A DNA stretch of 64,000 nucleotides from CAWUEX02 sp963921305 (lineage in GTDB: Bacteria > Pseudomonadota > Alphaproteobacteria > Rhodospirillales > Rhodospirillaceae). A program made the position numbers and the translations under genes. Position 1 is the stretch's first letter. Each line of letters starts with the position of its first letter. The stretch lies in assembly GCA_963921305.4 (NCBI GenBank), contig CAWUEX030000003.1, positions 1-64,000 on the forward strand, in the 5' to 3' direction. A model generated the notes under the pieces. The model made no database searches, had not been told where the DNA came from, and saw nothing but the letters and a program-made list of their open reading frames with translations. Below, in pieces: positions 40,871-50,116 of the stretch.

Positions 40871-42319
40871 ATGCCTGACGACGCCCAGCGCCTCAACACC
40901 ATTCCGGTCCGCAATCCGAGAACGGGAGAAATCGACTATCACGTCACTCCGCCAACCCGTGACGAAGTCGTGGCGGAATGCCGGGCTTTACGTGATGCGC
41001 AAAAGGACTGGGCGGCCGCGCCTTTAGCGGATCGGATGGGGGTGATGTTGAAGTGGGCTGACGCCGTGGAAGCGCGGCGCGATCAGATCGTCAAGGCGGA
41101 AGCCGCAGACACCGGCCGCTGGCGAATCAGCAGCGAAAGTCCTGACGCTGTCATATGGGGTATCCGAGGTTGGTGCGAGCGGGCCGAACGGATCATCAAC
41201 GATGCTCTGGATGTCGGCACATCCTCGACAATGCCGGATGTAGCCTTGACGCAGCAGTTGGTGCCATACCCGCTTCTCGGGGTTATCAGCCCATGGAATT
41301 TTCCCCTGATGCTTAGTTCGATCGATGCCATTCCGGCGTTGATCGCGGGGTCTGCGGCGATCATTAAGCCGAGCGAAGTCACCCCACGCTTTATCGAACC
41401 AATTAAAGAGTCCATCGCCGACGTGCCGGAGTTGGATAGGGTTCTGACCTACGTCGCCGGCGGCGGGGAGACCGGCCAAAACATCATCGATCAAGTCGAT
41501 ATCGTATGCTTTACAGGGTCGGTTCCCACCGGCCGAAAAGTGGCCGAAGCATGCGCCCGCAATTTCATTCCGGCATTCTTGGAATTGGGCGGGAAAGATC
41601 CTGTTGTCGTAACCAAGTCGGCCGATATTGAGCGCGCCACTGACGCCGTTTTGCGCGGCTCGGTGCATGCGACCGGGCAAATCTGTTTTTCGATTGAGCG
41701 GGTTTACGTGGATGAAGCGATCCACGATGCGTTTGTGGACCGTCTTGTCGAGAAAACGAACGAGCTGTCTTTGAACGACAAGGACATCCACACCGGGCAC
41801 GTCGGTCCGCTCATCTTCGACAAACAAGCGGGAATCATCGATGGCCAGCTAGATGACGCCGTCGCCAAAGGCGCACAGATACGCACGGGTGGAAAGTCTG
41901 AGGATATCAATGGCGGGAAATATGTGCGCCCGACCGTCGTCACGGGTGTCAATCACGACATGACGTTGATGCGGGACGAGACGTTTGGGCCTGTGATGCC
42001 GGTTATGAAGTTCAAATCAGTCGGCGAAGCTGTGGAACTCGCGAACGATACAGAGTTTGGACTCTCTGCAGCGGTCATCGCAGGCGATGCCGCCGAGGCG
42101 AAAGAAATTGGAGCGCAGATCAATGCGGGCGGTGTGAGTTTGATGGATACGACCTTAACAACGTCGATCCTAAGGGACGCGGAGAAGAACTCGTTCAATT
42201 TATCGGGAATGGGCGGGTCACGGATGGGCGATGCCTCTATCTTACGTTTCTTCCGCAAGAAGGCGTTGATGGCCAATCCCAACGCGCCGGTGCGCATTCA
42301 GGACCTGCACGAAATTTAA
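40871..42319 (+). CDS. NAD(P)-dependent aldehyde dehydrogenase
   Basis: A 482-residue protein of the ALDH superfamily. ISPWNFPLMLSSIDAIPALIAGSAAIIKPSE is the cofactor region, FTGSVPTGRKV the second Rossmann motif, and LELGGKDPVVV supplies the general-base glutamate. The catalytic cysteine is C272 in TGQICFSIERVYV. ETFGPVMPVMKF and FNLSGMGGSRMGD follow at the end. The substrate cannot be read from the sequence; it opens a cluster with a second ALDH and a hydroxyacid dehydrogenase. Confidence 0.92.
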   Translation: MPDDAQRLNTIPVRNPRTGEIDYHVTPPTRDEVVAECRALRDAQKDWAAAPLADRMGVMLKWADAVEARRDQIVKAEAADTGRWRISSESPDAVIWGIRGWCERAERIINDALDVGTSSTMPDVALTQQLVPYPLLGVISPWNFPLMLSSIDAIPALIAGSAAIIKPSEVTPRFIEPIKESIADVPELDRVLTYVAGGGETGQNIIDQVDIVCFTGSVPTGRKVAEACARNFIPAFLELGGKDPVVVTKSADIERATDAVLRGSVHATGQICFSIERVYVDEAIHDAFVDRLVEKTNELSLNDKDIHTGHVGPLIFDKQAGIIDGQLDDAVAKGAQIRTGGKSEDINGGKYVRPTVVTGVNHDMTLMRDETFGPVMPVMKFKSVGEAVELANDTEFGLSAAVIAGDAAEAKEIGAQINAGGVSLMDTTLTTSILRDAEKNSFNLSGMGGSRMGDASILRFFRKKALMANPNAPVRIQDLHEI

Positions 42320-42328
42320 CCCCTAGGC

Positions 42329-43192
42329 TTATCGCGATAAAAGCGTGATCAGACTTGATGTGTCAAACCGTCCGCCACCGTTAGCCTGGACCTGTTTGTA
42401 ATAACCATCAACCAGTTCTGTCACGGGAATGGCGACATCGAGATTACGGGCCTGATCCAAACATATCCCTAGGTCCTTGCGCATCCAGTCGACCGCAAAA
42501 CCAAAATCGAACTCGCCGGCCAGCATGGTTTCTGCCCGGTTTTCCATCTGCCAGGATTGGGCGGCCCCTTTTGAAATCACATCGAGAACGAGATCCATAT
42601 CCAGACCAGCGGCGCGCCCGAAGTTTAAGGCCTCGGATAGGCTTTGAACCAAACCGGCAATGCAAATCTGGTTGACCATCTTCGCCATCTGCCCACTGCC
42701 GGGACCGCCGATAAGCTTGCAGGTCTTTGCATAGGTGGCCAGAACAGGCTGCACCTGTCGGAACGTGTTTTCAGCACCACCGCACATCACCGAAAGAGCA
42801 CCGTTTTTGGCACCGCTCTCACCCCCCGAAACTGGCGCGTCAACAAAACCGACACCCTTTTCATCTGCCTCTGCGTCAAGCCGCCGGGCCAAATGGGCAG
42901 ACGTGGTAGTGTGATCGACGATAGCCGCGCCTGCTCCGAGACCTGCGAGAACGCCCTCCGGGCCGAGCAAGACGCTTTCGACATCGCTGTCGTTGCCGAC
43001 ACAGGTCAGAACGACTTCCGCGTCCTTTGCAGCGTCGCGGGGAGTGGATGCAGGCTCGCCGCTAAACTCCTGGCACCAGCGCTGTGCCTTCTCCGGCGAC
43101 CTGTTGTAGACGGTCACCGAAAAACCGGCACTGGCGATATGACTCGCCATCGGAAACCCCATCACTCCTAACCCTATGAATCCGACCTTCAT
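42329..43192 (-). CDS. 3-hydroxyisobutyrate dehydrogenase-family (beta-hydroxyacid) dehydrogenase
   Basis: A 287-residue protein. GFIGLGVMGFPMASHI (G7-x-G9-x-x-G12) binds NAD(P), FVDAPVSGGESGAKNGALSVMCGG (118 onwards) is the substrate-binding signature, and K171 with N174 in GSGQMAKMVNQ are the catalytic residues. Family members oxidise 3-hydroxyisobutyrate, tartronate semialdehyde or related acids. It lies between two aldehyde dehydrogenase genes but on the opposite strand, so it has its own promoter in the 124 bp before 43317. Confidence 0.9.
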   Translation of the reverse strand: MKVGFIGLGVMGFPMASHIASAGFSVTVYNRSPEKAQRWCQEFSGEPASTPRDAAKDAEVVLTCVGNDSDVESVLLGPEGVLAGLGAGAAIVDHTTTSAHLARRLDAEADEKGVGFVDAPVSGGESGAKNGALSVMCGGAENTFRQVQPVLATYAKTCKLIGGPGSGQMAKMVNQICIAGLVQSLSEALNFGRAAGLDMDLVLDVISKGAAQSWQMENRAETMLAGEFDFGFAVDWMRKDLGICLDQARNLDVAIPVTELVDGYYKQVQANGGGRFDTSSLITLLSR

Positions 43193-43316
43193 GAGATCTC
43201 ACCTGCCCTTCCTCACCCACTCCCAACCACGCGTTGGACAACACTCAGCCAACAATAGGCGGCATAGGGGCTGACGGGAAATAGTCTATCCAACCATATG
43301 AAATGAAAGCGGAACC

Positions 43317-44816
43317 ATGGGTGACTTTGCGGGCAATGATATTCAAAAGGAAACGCACGCGTTCCTGGAACGCGACCACCAGCTCTTCATCGGCGGAGAG
43401 TGGGTGAAGAGCGCCAGTGGCGAAACCATTGACGTGGTTGACCCGGCCACAGAAAGGTCAATCGCGACCGTTCAGGCCGGAGGCGCAGCGGATATAGACC
43501 AAGCTGTCAATGCTGCACGTATAGCGTTTGAAAGCAACGAATGGTCCGATATGTCGCCGTCAACGCATGTGGACCTGTTGCTGCGTCTTGCTGACCTCAT
43601 CCAACGCGATGCGTCGATCATTACAGAGCTCGAGATTCTCGACAACGGCATGCCTCTCAACCCCGGCGGCGCGATGGCGGCTCCACTTGCGGTGAGGCTC
43701 TTTCGCTACTACGCAGGATGGGTTGATAAGATTGGAGGCGCGTCTCTGCCGGTCGAGGCGCCGCGCACCGGCCGCAAAGCGACCGCCTTTACACGCAAGG
43801 AACCAGTCGGTGTCGCGGGACAGATCACGCCGTGGAACTATCCGCTCGGCATGATCGCGATGAAGCTAGGCCCGGCGTTGGCGGCGGGATGTACAGTCGT
43901 ACTTAAACCGGCCGAACAGACACCCCTATCCGCTCTGTACATTGCCGGCCTGATTCAGGAGGCAGGTTTCCCCCCTGGCGCCGTGAACCTCGTGCCTGGC
44001 TACGGAGAGACCGCAGGGGCAGCCTTAGCCAATCACAATGGCGTCGACAAAGTGGCCTTCACCGGGTCGACAGAAGTGGGCAAGTCAATCGTCAGGTCTG
44101 CAACTGGCAACTTGAAGAAGGTGTCATTGGAACTGGGGGGAAAATCGCCCTTCGTCGTCTTCGCCGATGCCGATATTGCCGTCGCCGCTCAGATGGCCGC
44201 ATTCTCATCTTTTTTCCTTCAGGGCCAGAACTGTATGTGCAGCTCGCGGATTTTCGTTCAAGAACCTGTATACGCAGAGTTTGTTGACGCATTGTCCGGG
44301 ATCGCCGCCGGCATGAAGATCGGTCATGGCTTGAGCCCCGAGACGCAAATTGGGCCTCTCATTTCTCAGCAGCAGCGCACCAGGGTTTTGGATTTGATCG
44401 CCTCTGGCAAAGCGGAAGGCGCCGAGGTGACATCGGGTGGGAACACGGCGGATGGTCTCGGGTATTTCCTGCAACCTACTGTGTTCGCGGAGACCAATCA
44501 GAACATGAAAATCGCGCGCGAGGAAATCTTTGGACCCGTAACATGTGTCCAAAAGTTCAAAGATATCGAGGAAGCGATCAGTCTGGCGAACGCGACGGAC
44601 TATGGTTTGGTGGGAAGTGTGTGGACCGAAGATCTCCACACGGCGCATATGATGACGTCAGCGATTAAGGCGGGAACCGTCGGCGTCAACAACCACGGTT
44701 TGGCTGACATTACCCTTCCTTTTGGTGGGTACAAGCAATCGGGGTGGGGACGTGAATTCGGCCTTGAAGGCCTGGAACTCTACCTTCAAACCAAGACCGT
44801 GTCTGTGCACTACTGA
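43317..44816 (+). CDS. aldehyde dehydrogenase, betaine-aldehyde/phenylacetaldehyde type
   Basis: A 499-residue ALDH. GQITPWNYPLGMIAMKLGPALAAGCTVVLKPAEQTPLSAL is the coenzyme region, FTGSTEVGKSI the G-x-x-x-x-G motif and LELGGKSPFVVF the general base. The catalytic cysteine is C306 in QGQNCMCSSRI, with a second cysteine two residues later as in many class 1/2 enzymes. EEIFGPVTCVQKF and FGGYKQSGWGREFG complete the set. The lactonase and hydrolase genes follow at 27- and 25-bp gaps, suggesting one operon. Confidence 0.93.
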   Translation: MGDFAGNDIQKETHAFLERDHQLFIGGEWVKSASGETIDVVDPATERSIATVQAGGAADIDQAVNAARIAFESNEWSDMSPSTHVDLLLRLADLIQRDASIITELEILDNGMPLNPGGAMAAPLAVRLFRYYAGWVDKIGGASLPVEAPRTGRKATAFTRKEPVGVAGQITPWNYPLGMIAMKLGPALAAGCTVVLKPAEQTPLSALYIAGLIQEAGFPPGAVNLVPGYGETAGAALANHNGVDKVAFTGSTEVGKSIVRSATGNLKKVSLELGGKSPFVVFADADIAVAAQMAAFSSFFLQGQNCMCSSRIFVQEPVYAEFVDALSGIAAGMKIGHGLSPETQIGPLISQQQRTRVLDLIASGKAEGAEVTSGGNTADGLGYFLQPTVFAETNQNMKIAREEIFGPVTCVQKFKDIEEAISLANATDYGLVGSVWTEDLHTAHMMTSAIKAGTVGVNNHGLADITLPFGGYKQSGWGREFGLEGLELYLQTKTVSVHY

Positions 44817-44843
44817 CGCTTAGCAAGGAAGGGCGGCAATAAC

Positions 44844-45920
44844 GTGAAGGTGTTTTTGAAACGATTGGCTCTCGTCGTGGCGATCATTTTCGTTGTCGCC
44901 GCCGGATCAATTGTCTCTTTTCTAGTCCGCGGCGGTGCCTTTAATGAAGCGTCATCAGTCGCGCCAGGCAAATGCGTGCCTCTTCCGTTGGGCATCGGAA
45001 GCGCAGAGGATGTCGAGCCTGACTACGAAGCTGGCGAAGTCTTTCTCTCGGTCCTAGATCGCCGCGGAATCGTCGAAGGCCGACCGGTAAGAGGGACAGT
45101 ATTAAGAGTGTCATGGGCTGGCCAACAACCAATCATCGGACCTGCCCTGGAATACGTCCCCGAGAAATTCAGACCTCATGGCATGAGTCTGGTCGTCAAT
45201 CCCGACGGCTCACGTACGCTCTTTGTGATTAACCATGCCTCGCCGCTGGGTGAAGCCATCGAGGTTTTTGAAAGACAACCGGGGCAAGATCTCTTTGCCC
45301 ACGTCGCCAGTCTGTCAGACGAGGCGCTGGTCGAACCGAATGACATCGTCGGTATAGGACCGCGGCAATTCTATGTGGCCAATGACTCCGGCGCCTCAAA
45401 CAATCTGGAACAAGCAGCAGAAATGCTATACGCCGTCGGACTCTCTCCTTTGACGTGGTTCGACGGACAAGCGTTCTCTATCCCTGTTGACGACCTCAAG
45501 TCATCGGGAGGAATTAACGTCAACCTGTCAAAACGACAGCTCTACGTCAGTGAAACGATGGGAAAATCCATTCGCGTCTATAAATTGGATGAAGCCGGAA
45601 AGGTCTCGGGGCTTCATTCAATGATTGCCCTGGATGCTGCACCAGACAATATTTCTGTCTCACCTGATGGAACGCTGTGGGTTGCCAACCATTTAAACAC
45701 ATTGGCCCTGGTCAGGCATTTTGCAGACCCTGGCTCGATAGCGCCTACCCAAGTGCAGACAATAAAGGCGTTGGGAGATCGTTGGGATGAGGCGCGGACG
45801 ATATTTGAAAGCGCTGGAGATGCAATATCCGCTGGTAGTGTCGCTGTCCCGATAGGCAACAAGCTTGTAATTGGCTCAATTACAGAGCCCAAAGTCTTAG
45901 TGTGCGACTTGCCCGATTAA
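44844..45920 (+). CDS. membrane-anchored paraoxonase/arylesterase-like lactonase
   Basis: A 358-residue protein from a GTG at 44844. An N-terminal hydrophobic anchor (LALVVAIIFVVAAGSIVSFLV) precedes a six-bladed propeller. GSAEDVEPDYEAGEVFLS, RPHGMSLVVNPDG, LVEPNDIVGIGPRQFYVANDSG, SGGINVNLSKRQLYVSETMG and APDNISVSPDGTLWVANH line up with the calcium- and substrate-binding loops of serum paraoxonases (E, N, N, D, N ligands). It should hydrolyse lactones or aryl esters on the periplasmic side. Confidence 0.82.
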   Translation: MKVFLKRLALVVAIIFVVAAGSIVSFLVRGGAFNEASSVAPGKCVPLPLGIGSAEDVEPDYEAGEVFLSVLDRRGIVEGRPVRGTVLRVSWAGQQPIIGPALEYVPEKFRPHGMSLVVNPDGSRTLFVINHASPLGEAIEVFERQPGQDLFAHVASLSDEALVEPNDIVGIGPRQFYVANDSGASNNLEQAAEMLYAVGLSPLTWFDGQAFSIPVDDLKSSGGINVNLSKRQLYVSETMGKSIRVYKLDEAGKVSGLHSMIALDAAPDNISVSPDGTLWVANHLNTLALVRHFADPGSIAPTQVQTIKALGDRWDEARTIFESAGDAISAGSVAVPIGNKLVIGSITEPKVLVCDLPD

Positions 45921-45945
45921 CCGCGAGAAGAATTGGACCCTACAG

Positions 45946-46926
45946 ATGAAAGCCCTAACCATTTTCTTGAACTCGGCTGTGGTTATCCTACTTCTAGTGG
46001 TCGGATTGGCCACCTCGTTCATTTGGTATTATCGGGATATTCCACAAGACGTCTTGCTTGCGAAGTACGGGAATGAGTCATCACGGTTCTTGAATATCGA
46101 TGGCGTGCGCTTTCACTACAAGATTGACGGCCCAGAGAACGCGCCGACAGTCGTGCTTCTACACGCCCACTGGGCAAGCCTCATCATGTGGGATGATTGG
46201 GTGACAGAATTGGAAGACCGGTATCAAGTCGTCCGGTTTGACATGGCAGGACATGGATTAACGGGTGTCGATGAAACTGGAGACTATACTCTTGAGCGTG
46301 GCGTACGCCTGATGGAACTGCTGTTTGATCAACTCGGACTTCAAGAGTTTGACTTGATCGGCACATCCCTTGGAGGCACGCACGCTATTCACTACACAGT
46401 TAAAAACCCGGACAAAATCAAGCGGTTAGTGCTTCTCAATCCTGGAGCATTGAACGCCGGTGTACGTGGCCGCTCGGCGGCACGCGCCCTGCCCTGGTGG
46501 ATCGATATTCTCTCGGTGATTACGCCAAAGAGTTTCTTTCAGTTTATGCTGGAAGGAGGTTTTGGCAATCCAGAGTCCGTTCCCGACGACATTGTCACGC
46601 GGTGGCATGAACTGCAGCTAAACGACGGTCAGCGCCCGGCCGAATTGACGCGAACCCGTCAGTACGTCTCAGGAGATATCGTAGGTCTAATCAAGTCCGT
46701 TCCCGTTCCGACATTTGTTATGTGGGGCCGGGAGAATCCTGTCGTGACGGTTGACCAGGCGTATGAATTTATTTCGTTGCTGGAATCCGCACCGGACCGT
46801 CAGTTGGCGATATATCCGGGACTGGGACATATGGCGGTATTGGAGGACGGCGAAAAGACAGCCATTGACATCCGTGCCTACTTAGACGGGACGCGGGTCT
46901 TTGAGGATCACAAAACGGAAATGTAG
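45946..46926 (+). CDS. membrane-anchored alpha/beta hydrolase
   Basis: A 326-residue protein with an N-terminal span (FLNSAVVILLLVVGLATSFIWYY). VVLLHAHWASLIMWDDW is the oxyanion strand, FDMAGHGLTG the next, and DLIGTSLGGTHAIHY gives the normal G-x-S-x-G nucleophile, unlike the three HTG relatives in this window. MWGRENPVVT and YPGLGHMAVLED supply the acid and histidine. It is the last gene of the ALDH-lactonase operon and converges with the SPOR lipoprotein. Confidence 0.88.
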   Translation: MKALTIFLNSAVVILLLVVGLATSFIWYYRDIPQDVLLAKYGNESSRFLNIDGVRFHYKIDGPENAPTVVLLHAHWASLIMWDDWVTELEDRYQVVRFDMAGHGLTGVDETGDYTLERGVRLMELLFDQLGLQEFDLIGTSLGGTHAIHYTVKNPDKIKRLVLLNPGALNAGVRGRSAARALPWWIDILSVITPKSFFQFMLEGGFGNPESVPDDIVTRWHELQLNDGQRPAELTRTRQYVSGDIVGLIKSVPVPTFVMWGRENPVVTVDQAYEFISLLESAPDRQLAIYPGLGHMAVLEDGEKTAIDIRAYLDGTRVFEDHKTEM

Positions 46927-46930
46927 TTAA

Positions 46931-48364
46931 CTAGCCGTCGAGAGTCAGCGTGTCACAATATTGGTTTGCTCGTTTTAACTCTTGGCAAATGTCTTGCGCT
47001 CTGGATTGAGTTGAAACGGGTCCGGCCATTAAGCGAAAAAACGTGCCGCGCTGACCGCCTAGATTAACACTTCGTACAACAGAACTCAGACCACCGAGTT
47101 GGCTGGAAAATTTTGATTGTAACTCCGCCCATCCGCTTTCTGCGGCTTGACGCGAACGGTACGACGCAAGGTGGACCGCAATGTTCGATGCGGGGGCAGC
47201 GGGAGAATCAGCCGCTTCCTCGGCCGGCATGTTCATCACAGCATTTATGGCGTCTTCATCGGGAATTTCGCCTGACATCAGGTAGCTGTCGATCGCCGCT
47301 CGCTCCCGGTCAAATTCCGATTGTGAAATAACACCCTCTGCCCGCATCCGCTCCAAAGTGCCGACACGTCGCGCCGCTTCCAGGATATTCGTCGGGAACG
47401 GCTCAGCCGGCGCACGCGCGGCGGGTCGTACCGGCAGAATCGCGTCTAAGATCATACCACGCTCAATGGCATGCTGACGCGGCGTGATAGCCCGCATTTC
47501 CAAAGAACGTTTTAGCGCCTGTAGCCGCGAGGAAATAGCGTCAGGACTTGGTACTGGCCTCGTCAATCCTGTGCCCGGTGCAGGGCTTGTATAGGGCAAC
47601 ACGGCACCAATATTTGCATTACGCCTTTCATCATTCTCTTGCTGAGTGATCAACCCCTCGGACAAAAGGCGCTGCATAATTTCAAAACGGCGTAATACGT
47701 TCCGCTGCTCCGGTGAGAGTTGTTGCTGCAGCAGGAAATCACCTGACGGTGGCAACTGTCCGGGTGTAAGACTCGCCGGGATGAACTCTCGGCCGCGAAC
47801 AGCGCCACCCTGCTGCCGGGTTACGGAGGGAGAGGTTGAGATCGGGGCCATTTCAGTATCTTGGACCGCCGCCGCATTCTGCGCGCTCAACATTTGTGCC
47901 GGTTGTGGGCTAGAAGCGGTAATCCCCTGCGACGACATGATTTCAGACGATTGAATGGCTGGCTCGAGAGGTAGTGGCAGGCTATCCTGGCCAGGCGCAG
48001 GCACGAGCATCATGGGTCTTGCATTGGTCACGCCGGAGGTTGAGGCCATCTCATTCGGTGATGCGTTCACGGCCGCTAAGGGCGGCGGCGCGTCGATCGG
48101 GTCTGCCACTGCCTGCTGACCGTAGATGTCGCGCACGTCGGCGGTCGCAGAGAACGTCTCAGCAGATTGAAAACTTGAAATGGTGGACTGAGACGAACCA
48201 AAAGACTGGTTGCCCGCGCCTATCGAGCTGCTCGAGGCGCTCTGTGAGGATACCTGGCCGGTTCCACGCTGACCGATCTGGCCAGAGAGTTGACTGACAC
48301 CTGCACAGCCCGATAGCACCAAGGCTAAAGCTGTGAGGCTAATTGTCGATCGCAAAGATCGCAT
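46931..48364 (-). CDS. SPOR-domain lipoprotein with SHOCT-like repeats
   Basis: A 477-residue protein from the ATG at 48364. The lipobox is LVLSGC. A Ser/Gln-rich disordered region is followed by three short helical units, RFEIMQRLLSEGLITQQEND, RLQALKRSLEMRAITPRQHA and RVGTLERMRAEGVISQSEFD, each shaped like a SHOCT motif (leader helix, L-x-x-G-x-I-t-x-x-E-F). The last 80 residues (NIAVHLASYRSRQAAESGWAEL ... FFRLMAGPVSTQSRAQDICQEL) are a SPOR domain, which binds denuded peptidoglycan at the division site. It is probably an outer-membrane lipoprotein linked to cell-wall or division processes. Confidence 0.8.
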   Translation of the reverse strand: MRSLRSTISLTALALVLSGCAGVSQLSGQIGQRGTGQVSSQSASSSSIGAGNQSFGSSQSTISSFQSAETFSATADVRDIYGQQAVADPIDAPPPLAAVNASPNEMASTSGVTNARPMMLVPAPGQDSLPLPLEPAIQSSEIMSSQGITASSPQPAQMLSAQNAAAVQDTEMAPISTSPSVTRQQGGAVRGREFIPASLTPGQLPPSGDFLLQQQLSPEQRNVLRRFEIMQRLLSEGLITQQENDERRNANIGAVLPYTSPAPGTGLTRPVPSPDAISSRLQALKRSLEMRAITPRQHAIERGMILDAILPVRPAARAPAEPFPTNILEAARRVGTLERMRAEGVISQSEFDRERAAIDSYLMSGEIPDEDAINAVMNMPAEEAADSPAAPASNIAVHLASYRSRQAAESGWAELQSKFSSQLGGLSSVVRSVNLGGQRGTFFRLMAGPVSTQSRAQDICQELKRANQYCDTLTLDG

Positions 48365-48563
48365 GACGATGTCCACCCGCTTCACGAACATCCCCTAATC
48401 TCGGGTCCCACCAGTAAAGGGGTGTTCGTACTCCTATCCCAGCCTCCAAGTGTCAAATGAACGCGTTAACAAACACTTAACTAGCCTTTTTCAACCTGAT
48501 TTAGCGCCAAATTACCCAGAATTCTCCCAACAAGGACTGCTAAGAATCCTTCAGATCTCCACA

Positions 48564-48977
48564 TTATGGCTTCGGGCGAATGGGCACCCATATGGGCTGT
48601 CCGCGTTCTAAGTCCTTCCGCGCGTTTAGCCATGGATTCAAGCCATATATGACCGCCGCGTCTGTGCCTTCCCGCTCCGCCATGCGCTCAACAGTGTCGT
48701 CACTTCGCGCGAGCACACGAGTTATGGGAAAGACCCCAGGCTCACCAACAGGTGTTGGTCTCTGAAAGTCATCGATCTGTTGCTCAAGTTCTAAAATCTT
48801 GCTGACCTGGGCCGCACTATCCGCAGCCAACGAAGTGTTCTCTGCCCTTAAACTTGCGGCCGTCGCTCGAAGTGAGGCTAGATCGCTCTCAAGCCGGTGG
48901 ATATGACTTGTAACAGCCACAATGAGCATCACCAGAAGCGCAAACGCGATGACAGTGAGGAGGGGTGCCTTATTCAT
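48564..48977 (-). CDS. membrane-anchored coiled-coil protein with LysM-like tail
   Basis: A 137-residue protein: one N-terminal span (LLTVIAFALLVMLIVAVTSHI), a coiled coil (HRLESDLASLRATAASLRAENTSL through LELEQQIDDF) and a C-terminal 50-residue segment (RVLARSDDTVERMAEREGTDAAVIYGLNPWL ... GQPIWVPI) with the LysM pattern of peptidoglycan-binding modules, lightly degenerate. It lies 187 bp from the SPOR lipoprotein, on the same strand, and may act with it at the cell wall (inference). Confidence 0.6.
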   Translation of the reverse strand: MNKAPLLTVIAFALLVMLIVAVTSHIHRLESDLASLRATAASLRAENTSLAADSAAQVSKILELEQQIDDFQRPTPVGEPGVFPITRVLARSDDTVERMAEREGTDAAVIYGLNPWLNARKDLERGQPIWVPIRPKP

Positions 48978-49026
48978 GAGTCCTACATCGCCAAATTACC
49001 ATATGCTTTTGGGACCTTGTCGCCAG

Positions 49027-50031
49027 CTAGTCGACACCGCTTCGCGCAGTTCTGTACTCGGAGAGTCCTTGTTCAATAGCCTGCCAGACGTTGCGTGCAC
49101 GAGGTCCGCTCTTAGCAATGATTTGCTCGTGCACGGATTTACTCGCGCCTCGCCACATCTCCATTTCTGCAGGTGATAGGGGCACCACGCGGGGACCCGT
49201 GGCTTGCATGTCTGCAATCTGATCCTCGACCATTTGCCTGACTTCCCCTCGCACATCCTCAGACGGACCGTGTCCGGTACGTAAGATATCTCGGTCTTCC
49301 GGAGACAGACTTTGGAACCAGCTCAAATTCGCGAGCAAACCGCCAGTATCATAAGACACCTTGAGCAAGGTTACGGACTGAACATTTTCACGGAGGTTTG
49401 AGTAGATAAGCGCCGTAGGCTTGATCGCCCCATCGACAAGTCCCGTGTCAAGTGCCTGTACCAAATCTACAGACGCGATCGGGATCGCGTCAGCACCCAA
49501 GCCAATCAAAAATTCCTGCGTCCCAATATTTGGAGACCCACCTATTTTTTGCCCTCTTATGTCTCCTGGGACTTCGATGGGCTTTTGAGATCCAATGCTA
49601 AACCAGCCTGACTCCAGCCAACGCAAAAGCACCAACCCTTGTTCGGCCAGCGTTTCGTTTACCAAGTCGAGGAGGTAGGAGTCGTAAACATAGTCGACCT
49701 CCTCCGCTGTCTGAAATGCGAAAGGCGCCATGGCAACGGTCAGTTCGGGAACAACCGATGTAATCCCCTGGAGCGAAATACCGGCGATCTGAAGGCGGTT
49801 CCGTTTCAAGGCCGACAACATGGCTTCTTCTGAGCCAAGTTCACCGCGGATATAATACTCGAGCTCTACTCCGGCCTCTTCGACCGCACTGCGAAACCTC
49901 TGCCACTGAATGTCCCATGGTGAGTCAGGCAGAGAAAAGGCGCCAACTCGGCCTTCCTGGGCAAGCGCGGAATTCAGATAAATGACACCAATCGCGATCG
50001 CCAATATCTGAGCGAATACCTTGTTCATCAC
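49027..50031 (-). CDS. TRAP-type substrate-binding protein (DctP family), orphan
   Basis: A 334-residue periplasmic protein with a signal peptide ending NSALAQ. LGSEEAMLSALKRNRLQIAGIS, VDYVYDSYLLDLVNETLAEQGLVLLRWLE, GDIRGQKIGGSPNIGTQEFLIGLGADAIPI and VDLVQALDTGLVDGAIKP follow the DctP order, including the conserved Arg-Gly region that contacts carboxylate substrates. No DctQ or DctM membrane genes are nearby, so it either serves a distant permease or has another role. It is the last chromosomal gene before the prophage module. Confidence 0.85.
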   Translation of the reverse strand: MMNKVFAQILAIAIGVIYLNSALAQEGRVGAFSLPDSPWDIQWQRFRSAVEEAGVELEYYIRGELGSEEAMLSALKRNRLQIAGISLQGITSVVPELTVAMAPFAFQTAEEVDYVYDSYLLDLVNETLAEQGLVLLRWLESGWFSIGSQKPIEVPGDIRGQKIGGSPNIGTQEFLIGLGADAIPIASVDLVQALDTGLVDGAIKPTALIYSNLRENVQSVTLLKVSYDTGGLLANLSWFQSLSPEDRDILRTGHGPSEDVRGEVRQMVEDQIADMQATGPRVVPLSPAEMEMWRGASKSVHEQIIAKSGPRARNVWQAIEQGLSEYRTARSGVD

Positions 50032-50116
50032 GTCAACGCGTGTCCTATTCGATCATCGCGCATGAACAGAACTGTACGCACCAAAACTACATCAATTAAG
50101 CGATAACTTATAGGCG

